Shown piece by piece: positions 18,797 through 27,107 of a DNA stretch of 64,000 bases. The position numbers and the translations under genes are program-made. This DNA is from Dechloromonas sp. CZR5 (lineage in GTDB: Bacteria > Pseudomonadota > Gammaproteobacteria > Burkholderiales > Rhodocyclaceae), in NCBI RefSeq assembly GCF_008711155.1, contig NZ_VUYQ01000005.1:124001-188000 (forward strand), in the 5' to 3' direction. The first letter of the stretch is position 1; each line of letters starts with the position of its first letter. Below the pieces are notes generated by a model that saw only the letters and a program-made list of their open reading frames with translations, did not search any database and was not told where the DNA came from.

Positions 18797-18821
18797 GATG
18801 TTCGTTCCTTGGTGTGAAAGG

Positions 18822-18843
18822 GAGCCCCGGGCAAACGGGGCTC
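18822..18843 (-). other. Intercistronic hairpin between ycaC-type gene and azoR
   Basis: Inverted repeat GAGCCCC / GGGGCTC (7 bp, 8-nt loop) in the 55-nt gap between two genes of one cluster. On the minus strand it is not followed by a T-run, so it looks more like an mRNA-stabilising or attenuating hairpin than a terminator. Confidence 0.5.
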
Positions 18844-18851
18844 TGCGGTCC

Positions 18852-19478
18852 TTACTTGGCGTTCTGGACGGTGGTGTAGCTGTTGATCAGGTTGCGATAG
18901 TCGGGAATGTGGTTGGCGAACAGCGTGCCTAGCCCCTCGATGTCGTTGCGCCAGTCGCGGTGCAATTCGCAGGCGACGCCGAACCAGGTCATCAGCTGGG
19001 CGCCGGCCGCTTCCATGCGGCGCCAGGCGGAATCGCGGGTAATCTCGTTGAAGGTGCCGGACGCGTCGGTGACGACGAAGACCTCGTAGCCTTCTTCAAG
19101 GGCCGAGAGGGTCGGGAAGGCGACGCAGACCTCGGTGACGATGCCGGCAACGATCAGCTGCTTCTTGCCGGTGGCTTTGACCGCCTTGACGAAGTCCTCG
19201 TTATCCCAGGCGTTGATCTGGCCGGGGCGGGCGATATACGGCGCATCCGGGAAAGTTTCCTTCAGTTCGGTCATTAGCGGGCCATTCGGGCCGTTCTCGA
19301 AGCTGGTGGTGAGGATGGTCGGCAGCTTGAAATACTTGGCCAGGTCGGCCAGCGCCAGCACGTTGTTGCGGAACTTGTCCGGGTCGATGTCGCGGACCAG
19401 GGAGGACAGGCCGGCCTGGTGATCGACGAGGAGGACGGCGGCGTTGTTCTTGTCGAGTTTGACGTAGGGCTTGCTCAT
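18852..19478 (-). CDS. Isochorismatase-like hydrolase, YcaC type (second copy)
   Basis: A 208-residue cysteine hydrolase. Catalytic triad positions are visible: Asp in AAVLLVDHQAGLSSLV, Lys in KATGKKQLIVAG, and Cys in GIVTEVCVAFPTLSALEEGYEVFVVTDASG. It is most like E. coli YcaC, an octameric enzyme whose substrate is unknown. It stands head to tail with a related gene (22-nt gap), so the pair looks like an ancient tandem duplication. A cytoplasmic role in detoxifying an amide- or ester-type product is only inference. Confidence 0.92.
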   Translation of the reverse strand: MSKPYVKLDKNNAAVLLVDHQAGLSSLVRDIDPDKFRNNVLALADLAKYFKLPTILTTSFENGPNGPLMTELKETFPDAPYIARPGQINAWDNEDFVKAVKATGKKQLIVAGIVTEVCVAFPTLSALEEGYEVFVVTDASGTFNEITRDSAWRRMEAAGAQLMTWFGVACELHRDWRNDIEGLGTLFANHIPDYRNLINSYTTVQNAK

Positions 19479-19500
19479 GGTGATTCTCCTTCAGGGGGGG

Positions 19501-20178
19501 TTAACGCTGGGAATCCAGCACTTCGTTGTTCTTCACGACTTCCTGCGCCTTGCCGTAGCTTTCGATCAGCAACTGGTAGGCGGGGAAGATCTTGGTGTAG
19601 ACCTCGGCCCATTCCAGCGCATCGGCGCGGTTCCAGGTCTGTTGCAGTTCCGAGGCGACGGCGGCGGTGTCCATCGGCACGACGCCGGCCTGGACGACGC
19701 GGGCCAGGGTGATTTCCTGCGCCATCTTGCTGTAGGTGCCGGAGGCATCGACGACGGCGAACACCTGGTAGCCGGCGTGCACCGCGCTGATCGACGGGAA
19801 GGCCATGCACACGCTGGTGATGGTGCCGGCGATGATCAGTTGCTTCTTGCCGGTGGCCTTGACGGCGGCGACGAAATCCGGGTTGTCCCAGGCGTTGATC
19901 TCGCCCTTGCGTGCCACGTACTGGGCATGCGGCGCATTGGCGTGGATTTCCGGGATCAGCGGGCCGTTCGGGCCTTGCGGCACCGAGGCGGTGGTGATCA
20001 CCGGGATGCCGGCCAGCGTCGCCATCCGGGCGAGGGCGGCGGCGCGGGCACGCAGTTCGGGCATCGGCATGTCGCCGACCGTCTGGAACAGGCCGCTCTG
20101 GTGGTCAATCAGCAGCATCACGGCGTTGGACGGGTCGATGCTGGGCTTGGCGTTGGCGAAATTGGCGGGGGTGCTCAT
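19501..20178 (-). CDS. Isochorismatase-like hydrolase, YcaC type (first copy)
   Basis: A 225-residue paralogue of the next gene downstream. It has the Asp in AVMLLIDHQSGLFQTV, the Lys in KATGKKQLIIAG and the Cys in TITSVCMAFPSISAVHAGYQVFAVVDASGTYSKMA. The C-terminus differs (a longer tail, QEVVKNNEVLDSQR) and the N-terminus has about ten extra residues, so the two copies have diverged and may form separate complexes. Its start lies 37 nt downstream of the pirin stop. Confidence 0.92.
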   Translation of the reverse strand: MSTPANFANAKPSIDPSNAVMLLIDHQSGLFQTVGDMPMPELRARAAALARMATLAGIPVITTASVPQGPNGPLIPEIHANAPHAQYVARKGEINAWDNPDFVAAVKATGKKQLIIAGTITSVCMAFPSISAVHAGYQVFAVVDASGTYSKMAQEITLARVVQAGVVPMDTAAVASELQQTWNRADALEWAEVYTKIFPAYQLLIESYGKAQEVVKNNEVLDSQR

Positions 20179-20215
20179 GGTGTCTCTCCTATCGTTGCGG
20201 TTGAGGTGCTGCGGG

Positions 20216-21082
20216 TTAGTGGCCGATCTGTCCGAACCGGCCGCTGTTGAAATCGTCGATCGCCTGGCGGATTTCCGCTTCGCTGTTCATCACGAACGGC
20301 CCGTAGCCGACCACCGGTTCGTTGAGCGGCTCGCCGTTGAGCAGCAAGACCGTGGCGTCTTCGAGAACCTCGAACTCCAGGCGGCTGCCGGCACGCTCCA
20401 TGACGGCCAGTTCGGCGCTGCGGATGTTGTGCTTGCCGTCGACACGCAGGCTACCGCGCAGTACGAACAGCGCCGTGGTATGACCGTCCGGCAGGTCGAA
20501 GGCGACCCGGTGGCCGGCCTTCAGGCGCAAATCCCAGACGTTCATCGGCGTAAAGCTGCGCGCCGGGCCTTGGATGTCGCCGTGTTGGCCGGCGATGATG
20601 CGGACCGTACCGGCATTGCCCGGCAATGTGCTTTCCGGAATCTGACCGGCAGCAATGCCCTGGTAGCCGGGGGCGGCCATCTTGTCGCGGGCCGGCAGAT
20701 TGACCCACAACTGGACCATCTCGAAGACGCCACCTTGCTCGGCGAAGGCCGGACTGTGAAACTCCTCGTGAATCAGGCCGGAAGCGGCGGTCATCCACTG
20801 CACGTCGCCGGGGCCGATGGTGCCGCCACCGCCTGACGAATCGCGATGCGATACACCGCCTTCATAGACGATGGTCACCGTCTCGAAGCCGCGATGCGGA
20901 TGCTGGCCGACACCGAGTTTGCGGGTGGTCGAGGGGAAGTTGGCCGGGCCGGCGTAGTCCATGAGCAGGAAGGGCGACATTTCCTCGGCGATGTCGCTGT
21001 AGGAAAAAATGCTCTTGACCGGGAAGCCGTCGCCAACCCAGTGGCTACCGTTGCTGCGCTTGATGAATGCCAGTTTTTTCAT
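20216..21082 (-). CDS. Pirin family protein (proximal, first gene of the cluster)
   Basis: A 288-residue bicupin closer to the YhhW/quercetinase group. Metal-binding motif VGQHPHRGFETVTIVYEGGVSHRDSSG (His, His, His and Glu, about residues 58-85), with ATVLLLNGEPLNEPVVGYGPFVMNSEAEIRQAIDDF as the conserved C-terminus. The probable reaction is Fe-dependent dioxygenation of flavonol- or catechol-like compounds. It is divergent from the LysR gene at 21184; the 101-nt gap carries a TGAAA-N5-TTTCA palindrome, making LysR control of the cluster likely. Confidence 0.93.
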   Translation of the reverse strand: MKKLAFIKRSNGSHWVGDGFPVKSIFSYSDIAEEMSPFLLMDYAGPANFPSTTRKLGVGQHPHRGFETVTIVYEGGVSHRDSSGGGGTIGPGDVQWMTAASGLIHEEFHSPAFAEQGGVFEMVQLWVNLPARDKMAAPGYQGIAAGQIPESTLPGNAGTVRIIAGQHGDIQGPARSFTPMNVWDLRLKAGHRVAFDLPDGHTTALFVLRGSLRVDGKHNIRSAELAVMERAGSRLEFEVLEDATVLLLNGEPLNEPVVGYGPFVMNSEAEIRQAIDDFNSGRFGQIGH

Positions 21083-21156
21083 GTCTGCTCTCCGTGAAGT
21101 TGAGTTGATGGATGTACTTTAGAGGGCAGACAATTCCCGCACTAGATGGTTAAATG

Positions 21157-21171
21157 TGAAATAACTTTTCA
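21157..21171. promoter_or_regulatory. Putative LysR operator upstream of the pirin/azoR cluster
   Basis: Perfect inverted repeat TGAAA-taact-TTTCA, flanked by a direct repeat TTAAATG (21150-21156 and 21173-21179), in the 101-nt gap between divergent genes and 13 nt before the LysR start. Position and symmetry fit LysR autoregulation; binding is inferred. Confidence 0.5.
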
Positions 21172-21183
21172 ATTAAATGAATA

Positions 21184-22071
21184 ATGGACCTGAACGAAAC
21201 GGCCGTATTCGTCAAAGTCGTTGATGCCGGGAGTTTCAGTGCCGCCGCCCGCCTGCTCGGCTTGCCGACCTCCACGGTCAGCACTCGCGTTGCCCGGCTG
21301 GAGAGGCGTCTTGGCGTGACGTTGCTGCAACGCACGACGCGCCGCCTGAACTTGACCGATGCCGGCAGTTTGTATTACCAGCATGCGGCGACCGGTCTCG
21401 GGCACATGCTCGACGCCGAGGCCGCCGTGACCGAATCGACCGGCGAACCCAAGGGTTTGCTGCGGGTCACCGCACCGGCTGATATCGGCGACGACCTGCT
21501 GGCTGACATCGTCAGACAGATGCATCGGCGCTTCCCCCTGGTTGGGATCGACCTGCTGCTGGTCAGCCGTTATGTCGATCTGGTCGCCGAGGGGGTCGAT
21601 ATCGCCATCCGGACGGGGAGTCTGAAGGATTCCACGTTAATCGCGAAAAATGTCGGTTTGGCTCGCTGGGTGCCGTTCGCCAGCCCGGATTACCTGGCAT
21701 CCATGTCGCTCCCGGATTCGCCGCAGGCCTTGCGCCATCACTGTTGTCTGCAATTCACGCCACTGGGCAAGGAGAGCTGGACCCTCAGCGGGGCGGGCGG
21801 CAGCCTGACGGTTCCACTGCCCGGAATGGTGATGATCAACGATGTCAGAATCATCCGGGCGATGACACTGGCCGGCGAGGGGGTGGCCCTGTTGCCGGAA
21901 TACCTGTGCCGCGCCGAATGTGCAGCGGGGCGCCTGCAGCGCCTGTTGCCCGACTGGTACGCCAAGGTCGATCCGGTGCACCTCGTCTATCCCAGGCAGC
22001 GCTTCATGCCGCCTAAACTGCGGGCCTTCATTGACCTTGCCGGCGATGTCCTGGGGAGGTGGCTGGAGTAA
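21184..22071 (+). CDS. LysR-family regulator of the pirin/azoR cluster
   Basis: A 295-residue LysR protein of the CrgA/AaeR-like subgroup: helix-turn-helix FVKVVDAGSFSAAARLLGLPTSTVSTRVARLERRLG, then LLQRTTRRLNLTDAG and the effector domain (TGEPKGLLRVTAPADIGDDLL). Subgroup members commonly respond to quinones and activate a neighbouring azoreductase/pirin gene set. Divergent from the proximal pirin gene. Start is ATG at 21184. Confidence 0.93.
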   Translation: MDLNETAVFVKVVDAGSFSAAARLLGLPTSTVSTRVARLERRLGVTLLQRTTRRLNLTDAGSLYYQHAATGLGHMLDAEAAVTESTGEPKGLLRVTAPADIGDDLLADIVRQMHRRFPLVGIDLLLVSRYVDLVAEGVDIAIRTGSLKDSTLIAKNVGLARWVPFASPDYLASMSLPDSPQALRHHCCLQFTPLGKESWTLSGAGGSLTVPLPGMVMINDVRIIRAMTLAGEGVALLPEYLCRAECAAGRLQRLLPDWYAKVDPVHLVYPRQRFMPPKLRAFIDLAGDVLGRWLE

Positions 22072-22259
22072 GTTTCGCCGGGGTCGTTGCAGGCTGGGGG
22101 TGTCCGATCCGGTCACGCCTGCCGGTTTGCTTCGCAGAAAGGGGATGCGTCCTTGGCGGCTGGTTTGGCCTTGTCATCGGCGAAGAGGGGGGATTCATGG
22201 GGTGTCTTTCTGTTTACGCGGGGTTGGAGGAAGACAGGGGGCGATCAGGTGATCGGGAG
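22072..22259. other. Gene-free stretch before the lipid operon
   Basis: I see no convincing gene in these 188 bases. Short open frames lack ribosome sites and homology. The stretch separates the LysR gene from the promoter of the ArsR-headed operon. Confidence 0.5.
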
Positions 22260-22299
22260 TTGACAAAGTCATGTCGATATAACTAAGATCGTCGATATG
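22260..22299 (+). promoter_or_regulatory. Promoter and likely operator of the ArsR-headed operon
   Basis: A consensus -35 TTGACA (22260-22265), an 18-nt spacer and a -10-like TAAGAT (22284-22289). The expected start of transcription falls at or a base or two before the ATG at 22297, so the mRNA may be leaderless or nearly so. GTCGATAT occurs twice in direct orientation (22273-22280 and 22291-22298), on either side of the -10; this is a good place for repressor binding. Confidence 0.5.
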
Positions 22300-22608
22300 A
22301 AATCCGACTACTCTCAAGCCATTCCTTCAGCCTGGCAGGCGATGTCCAAGATTTTCGTTGCGCTGGGCGACGAGCACCGGCAGCGCATCCTGCTGCTCTT
22401 CGATCCTGGCGAGCGGCTCAACGTCGGGCAGATTGCCGAGGTGTCGACGCTGGCCCGGTCGACGGTGTCGCACCACCTGAAGATCCTCCACGAATCCGGC
22501 GTGCTGGCTTCCGAGAAGATCGGCAAGGAAGTCTGGTTCTGGATCAATCGCGAGGCGCTGAGTGAAACCTTCGGCAATGTCCTCGACTACGTAAGGGATC
22601 ACACCTGA
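22297..22608 (+). CDS. ArsR-family winged-helix regulator
   Basis: A 103-residue regulator with the ArsR fold: FVALGDEHRQRILLLFDPGERLNVGQIAEV, recognition helix STLARSTVSHHLKILHESGVLASEKIGKEVWFWIN. The metal-site motif of classical ArsR proteins (ELCVCDL) is absent, so it more likely senses a non-metal signal or acts constitutively. It is the first gene of a ten-gene run; its TGA overlaps the next ATG by one base (TGATG). It should repress its own operon, an inference from position and from the direct repeats around the -10. Confidence 0.9.
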   Translation: MKSDYSQAIPSAWQAMSKIFVALGDEHRQRILLLFDPGERLNVGQIAEVSTLARSTVSHHLKILHESGVLASEKIGKEVWFWINREALSETFGNVLDYVRDHT

Positions 22609-24768
22609 TGCTCCGCACTCTTTTGCGACCGCTGTTGCGCGGCCTCGCCCGCCTGCTGTTCCGCGTCGAAGTGACGGCGCAGCAGGCCGATTTCAATCAT
22701 GCGCGCCTGCTGGTCGTCGCCAACCACCAGTCCTTCCTCGACGGCCTGCTGCTCGGTCTGTTCCTGCCCATCGATCCGGTGTTCGTCGTGCATAGCACGA
22801 TTGCGCGCAGCTGGATGTTCCGCATCCTGCTCTCGCAGGTCGATTACCTGGCGGTGGATCCGAGCAGCCCGATGGCCATGAAGAAGGTTATCCGGCTGAT
22901 CGAAACCGGCCGCCCGGTGGTCATCTTCCCGGAAGGGCGCATCACGCTGACCGGTTCGCTGATGAAGGTGTACGACGGTCCGGCCTTTGTCGCCGCCAAG
23001 ACAGGAGCAACGGTCGTGCCGGTGCGCCTGCAAGGGGCCGAGCGTACGTATTTCTCGCGCCTGTCGGGCAAGCATCCGAAGCAGCTGTTTCCGCAAATCC
23101 GTTTGTCCATCCTGCAGGCGCGGCATTTTCCGATGCCGGAGGGGGCCACGGCCAAGCTGCGCCGGCGCAAGTCGGGCGAGGCCATGCGTCGCCTGATGCA
23201 GGACATGATCGTCGCCTCCCGCCCGCGGCAGACCCTGTATGCCGCGCTGTGCGACGCGCTGGACATCTACGGCCGCAGCCGCCGCCTGCTCGAGGACGTC
23301 AAGCAGATCGAGTATTCGTACAACGACCTGCTCAAGATGGCGCTGATGCTGGGTCGCCAGATCGAGCGCCTGTCGCAGTCCGGGGAACGGATCGGCCTGC
23401 TGCTGCCCAACCTGGTGCCGACCATCGGCCTGATCTTCGGCTTGAGCGCCCGCCGCCGTATTCCGGCCATGCTCAACTACACGGCCGGCGTCGAGGCCAT
23501 GCAGGCCGCCTGCGATGCGGCCGAGGTGAAGACCCTCGTCACCTCGCGCGCCTTTGTCGAGCAGGCCAAGCTGGCCGACAAGCTGGCGGGGCTTGCCAAT
23601 GTGCAGCTGGTCTATCTGGAGGATGTGCGCGAACGCATCGGCCTCGGCGACAAGCTATGGTTGATGCTGTGGGCGCTGCATTTCCCGCGCCGCTTCGAAC
23701 TGCCGGCTGCGCCGGAGGATGCTGCGGTGGTGCTGTATCGGGAACGGCTCCGGCATGCCAGCACGAAAAAAGTGCTTCTCGAGAAACCCGAGGTAGAAGC
23801 GCTGCTTGCCCTTATTCGGGCACCTGGCGGCTCGCTAGGGGTGGCAGCTCTGCCAGCTCCGGGGTCCGAACTTGATGCTCTTTGAAACCGTTGCATGGTT
23901 GAGTAGTTGCATAACTTGTTGTAATCTACGTGTGCGCGGGGTGTTTGAGCGAATAGTTGCTTTTTTGGGGGGTAGGCTACCGGAACTGGCCTACGACCGA
24001 GGCTGCACCATCCTGTTCGGCACCTCGACCTTCCTCGCCAACTACGGCAAGTTCGCCAATCCGTACGATTTCTACCGCCTGCGCTACGTCGTGGCCGGTG
24101 CCGAAAAGCTGTCGGAAGCCGTGCGCAGCCAGTGGTTCGAGAAATTCGGCCAGCGCATCTTCGAAGGCTACGGGGCGACCGAAACAGCACCGGTGCTGGC
24201 GGTGAATACCCCGATGGCCTACAAGACGGGGACCGTCGGCAACCTGCTGCCGGGCATCGAGTACAAACTGCTGCCGGTGCCGGGCATTGCCAATGGCGGC
24301 ATCCTGCATGTGCGCGGTCCGAACGTGATGGCCGGCTACCTCAAGGCCGACCGGCCCGGCGTACTGCAGCCGCCGGCATCGGATGCGGGCGAGGGTTGGT
24401 ACGAGACGGGCGATGTGGTCGAGGTGGACGAGGACGGTTTCGTGAAAATCATCGGCCGGGTCAAGCGTTTCGCCAAGATCGCCGGCGAAATGGTCAGCCT
24501 GGAAGTGGTCGAAAAGCTGGCCACCGCGACCTCGCCGGCTTTGCCCCACGCCGCCTCCAGCCAGCCCGACCCGGCCAAGGGCGAGGCGCTGGTGCTGTTC
24601 ACCACCGACGGCGGCCTGACGCGCGAACTGCTCGCCGCCAAGGCGCGCGAAATCGGCGTGCCGGAACTGGCCGTGCCGCGCAAGATCCACAAGGTCGACT
24701 CGTTGCCACTGCTGGGCACCGGCAAGGTCGATTACGTGACCTTGAAGCGCTTGGCCGAGGCTGTGTGA
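22608..24768 (+). pseudogene. PlsC-acyl-ACP synthetase (Aas-like) gene, interrupted
   Basis: The 5' part (22608 to about 23737) encodes a PlsC acyltransferase domain (NHQSFLDGLLLG with HX4D, FPEGRIT) and the start of an AMP-binding domain (LLLPNLVPTIGLIFGLSARRRIPAMLNYTAG). The 3' part (from about 23979) resumes perfectly with [23 protein letters not shown] and runs to the C-terminus of an Aas-like synthetase. Between them about 76 residues expected in Aas, including the ATP-binding loop TSGSEGxPKGV, are missing and replaced by unrelated sequence that also shifts the frame. The acyltransferase domain could still be made as a 425-residue product (22608-23885); the ligase should be dead. Could also be an assembly join. 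Confidence 0.85.
23738..23978. other. Foreign segment replacing the AMP-ligase core
   Basis: About 240 bases with lower GC than the flanks and stops in all three forward frames. Left junction follows DAAVVL at about 23737; right junction precedes CCGGAACTGGCCTACGAC at about 23979. It contains GTTGCAT twice (23890-23896 and 23906-23912). The first 30 codons in frame (STKKVLLEKPEVEALLALI) vaguely recall the linker of tyrosine recombinases, too weakly to claim. No terminal inverted repeats or target duplications seen. Confidence 0.6.
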
Positions 24769-25865
24769 TGAATATGCGGCTACTGTTGTTGGCAAAAACG
24801 GCAGTGTTGGCCTTTGGAGTCATGCTGAGTGTGGCTTGCAGCACAGGGGGAGCGGTTTCAGAGGAGATCAGCATTCGGAACCCCGCGTTTTCAGCAGACA
24901 GTAATACTCTGTTGTTCGACTACTGCAAAGGTTCGGAATGTGATCTGGTTGCCTACTCGATTGAAGGTAAGCAGTTCTACCGGCTAGTTCCAGCGGAGCA
25001 TGAATTATTGTTCGCCGGCGCGAGTGCGGGAGGAGCCCCGAATTTGCTCGCAGGAGTGTTGCGTTTCCGAAAAAGTGATTTCACGTCGTATCCGCAGATA
25101 GTCCTGATCGATCTGAATTCCAATACCTATCGCCGGCTGACCGATGATCCGAGTCACAAGTATGGTCCAAGCCTTTCATTCGATAACAAAAGCGTGGCAT
25201 ACATTCAGTCGCATCGACAGCGTACCTGGTTCAGTGGCAGTCCGCGTGCGACCGGCTGGGATGTTCACGTTCTCGATACACGCTCGGGCGTAGATACAAG
25301 AGCAACAAATTACTGTTTCTACGCCCTAAGCAAGCCATTTATCGCGCCAGATAATGGAGATCTTATTTTTTCCGGTGAAGGTGCGATGTGTAACTATCCG
25401 GAGACAGCTACGACGGCTTCCGAGCTGAACTACAAGGCGTATCGTGAGCAGTTTGGTGAAGACAATATCATTCGTTTCGGCTCTGGGCGCCCACACCTTG
25501 AACCATGGCTAACAACTCGTTGGAAACATGCCTCTGGGCCAAGTATCGCCCGAAACGGCGATGTCTTGTTTTATTCAAGAACCAATGAGTTGGACGGTAT
25601 CCAGAAGGGTTATTACAACTACGACCTGTTCCTGAAACGAGGGGAGCAGCTTACGCGATTGACTTGGTTGAAGTCTTTCCTTGGTGGTTCTGCGCTGGCA
25701 CCTGACAGCCGATACGCCGCTTATATCAGCGATCCACAGAGAGATCGTCAAACTTCGCTATGGCTGCTCAATATTGAGACAGGCGAAACACAACAGGTAT
25801 CGCTCGTGCCGCTGATGGTTGAGTTCGATAGGTTGTCTGTGCGCATGGTTGGTGAGGCTCAGTAA
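24768..25865 (+). CDS. Beta-propeller (TolB/WD40-like) lipoprotein, unknown
   Basis: A 365-residue protein with a signal peptide ending in a lipobox-like LSVACS (Cys near residue 25). The mature part contains repeated TolB/PD40-type blades (NPAFSADSNTLLFDYCKG, GPSLSFDNKSVAYIQSHR, ALAPDSRYAAYISDPQRD). It should sit in the periplasm on a membrane. Its codon use is clearly more A/T-rich than the genes on both sides, which suggests acquisition from another source. The ATG overlaps the stop of the synthetase gene (TGATG), and the next gene starts directly after its stop. It has no recognisable catalytic residues. Confidence 0.8.
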   Translation: MNMRLLLLAKTAVLAFGVMLSVACSTGGAVSEEISIRNPAFSADSNTLLFDYCKGSECDLVAYSIEGKQFYRLVPAEHELLFAGASAGGAPNLLAGVLRFRKSDFTSYPQIVLIDLNSNTYRRLTDDPSHKYGPSLSFDNKSVAYIQSHRQRTWFSGSPRATGWDVHVLDTRSGVDTRATNYCFYALSKPFIAPDNGDLIFSGEGAMCNYPETATTASELNYKAYREQFGEDNIIRFGSGRPHLEPWLTTRWKHASGPSIARNGDVLFYSRTNELDGIQKGYYNYDLFLKRGEQLTRLTWLKSFLGGSALAPDSRYAAYISDPQRDRQTSLWLLNIETGETQQVSLVPLMVEFDRLSVRMVGEAQ

Positions 25866-27107
25866 ATGGACTCGCTCAATATCAAAAGCTCCCGCCGCCG
25901 TTTCCTTTCTCTGCTCGCTGGCGGTGCCGCCTTGTCGGCGGCAGGTTGGGCGTCGGCCGGCTCGCTGCTGGTCAACAAGTGCCGCGTCGCCATTCCGGCC
26001 AGCCTGATCGATAGCCCGTGGTTGCGGCAGGCGTGGGCCGGCATCGAGCCGGCGCAGGTGTGGGATTGTCACGTGCATCTCGCCGGCCTGGGCGACGGCG
26101 GCAGCGGCATCGTCGTCGGGCCGCAATTGTCGAGCTGGCTGCACCCGCTGCATTACGCCCAGCGCCTGTTCTACATGAATGCCGGTTGCGCCCACGATGC
26201 ACCGGGCAAGGTCGATCAGGCCTATGTCGCCCGCCTGCTCAACCTGTGCGATGCGATGCCGGAGGGCTTCAAGGTCATGCTCTTCGCCTTCGAGCGTTTC
26301 CACGACGGGCAGGGCGACGCGCACCCCGAGCACTCGGCCTTCTACGTGCCGAATGCCTGGGCGGCCAAGCTGGCCCGCGATTTCCCGGCACGCTTCGAGT
26401 GGGTCGCCTCGCTGCACCCCTACCGGGCCGGGGCGGCCGACGAACTGCGCCTGGCCGTCGCCAACGGCGCGCGCGCCGTCAAATGGCTGCCGGCGGCAAT
26501 GGGCATGGACCCTGCCGATGCCAAGTGCGACGCCTTCTACCGTGTGCTGGCCGAAACCGGCACGCCGCTGATTGTCCATTGCGGCGAGGAGAAGGCGGTC
26601 AAGGGCAGCGATACGCAGGCTTTCGGCAACCCGCTGCGCCTGCGCCGGGCACTCGATGCCGGGGTGAAGGTGGTGGTCGCGCATTGCGCTTCCTTGGGTG
26701 ACGACCTGGATGATGCCGGCAAGGTTCGCAGCAGCTTCGATCTCTTTCTCAAGTTGATGGCCGAGTCGCGCGCCAAGGGACTGCTGCATGGCGACATTTC
26801 GGCCATCACCCAGCGCAACCGCAAGCCGGCGCTGATCCGTACCCTGCTTGAGCGCACTGACTTGCACGACCGTCTGGCGCACGGTTCCGACTACCCGCTG
26901 CCCGGCGTCGTGCCGCTGACCTCCCCGGGAGCGCTGGCGAGGGCAGGCCTGCTGCCCAAGGACGCGGTCAAGGATCTCGACATCCTGCGCCAGCACAATC
27001 CGCTGCTATTCGATTTTGCGCTGAAACGCCTGCTCAACTGGCAGGGCCATTCCTTTTCGCCGGCGGTCTTCCACACCCGTCGCCTTTTTGCTGTGAGCCA
27101 CGCATGA
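25866..27107 (+). CDS. Tat-exported metal-dependent amidohydrolase
   Basis: A 413-residue TIM-barrel hydrolase of the amidohydrolase-2 group. It begins with a twin-arginine signal (SSRRRFLSLLAGGAALSAAGWASAG), so it is folded in the cytoplasm and exported. Metal ligands are visible: HxH in WDCHVHLAGLGD, His in PLIVHCGEEKAV, His in VVVAHCASLGDD and Asp in AHGSDYPLPG. The family includes decarboxylases and lactonases; the natural substrate here is unknown. The start ATG follows the previous stop directly, and its own stop overlaps the LplT-PlsC start (ATGA). Confidence 0.87.
   Translation: MDSLNIKSSRRRFLSLLAGGAALSAAGWASAGSLLVNKCRVAIPASLIDSPWLRQAWAGIEPAQVWDCHVHLAGLGDGGSGIVVGPQLSSWLHPLHYAQRLFYMNAGCAHDAPGKVDQAYVARLLNLCDAMPEGFKVMLFAFERFHDGQGDAHPEHSAFYVPNAWAAKLARDFPARFEWVASLHPYRAGAADELRLAVANGARAVKWLPAAMGMDPADAKCDAFYRVLAETGTPLIVHCGEEKAVKGSDTQAFGNPLRLRRALDAGVKVVVAHCASLGDDLDDAGKVRSSFDLFLKLMAESRAKGLLHGDISAITQRNRKPALIRTLLERTDLHDRLAHGSDYPLPGVVPLTSPGALARAGLLPKDAVKDLDILRQHNPLLFDFALKRLLNWQGHSFSPAVFHTRRLFAVSHA

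Noticed and set aside
23738..23860. Tyrosine recombinase fragment in the replaced segment
   Set aside because: Only about 20 residues (around PEVEALLALI) resemble the linker of such enzymes; no catalytic Arg, His or Tyr. Too weak to annotate as a mobile element.
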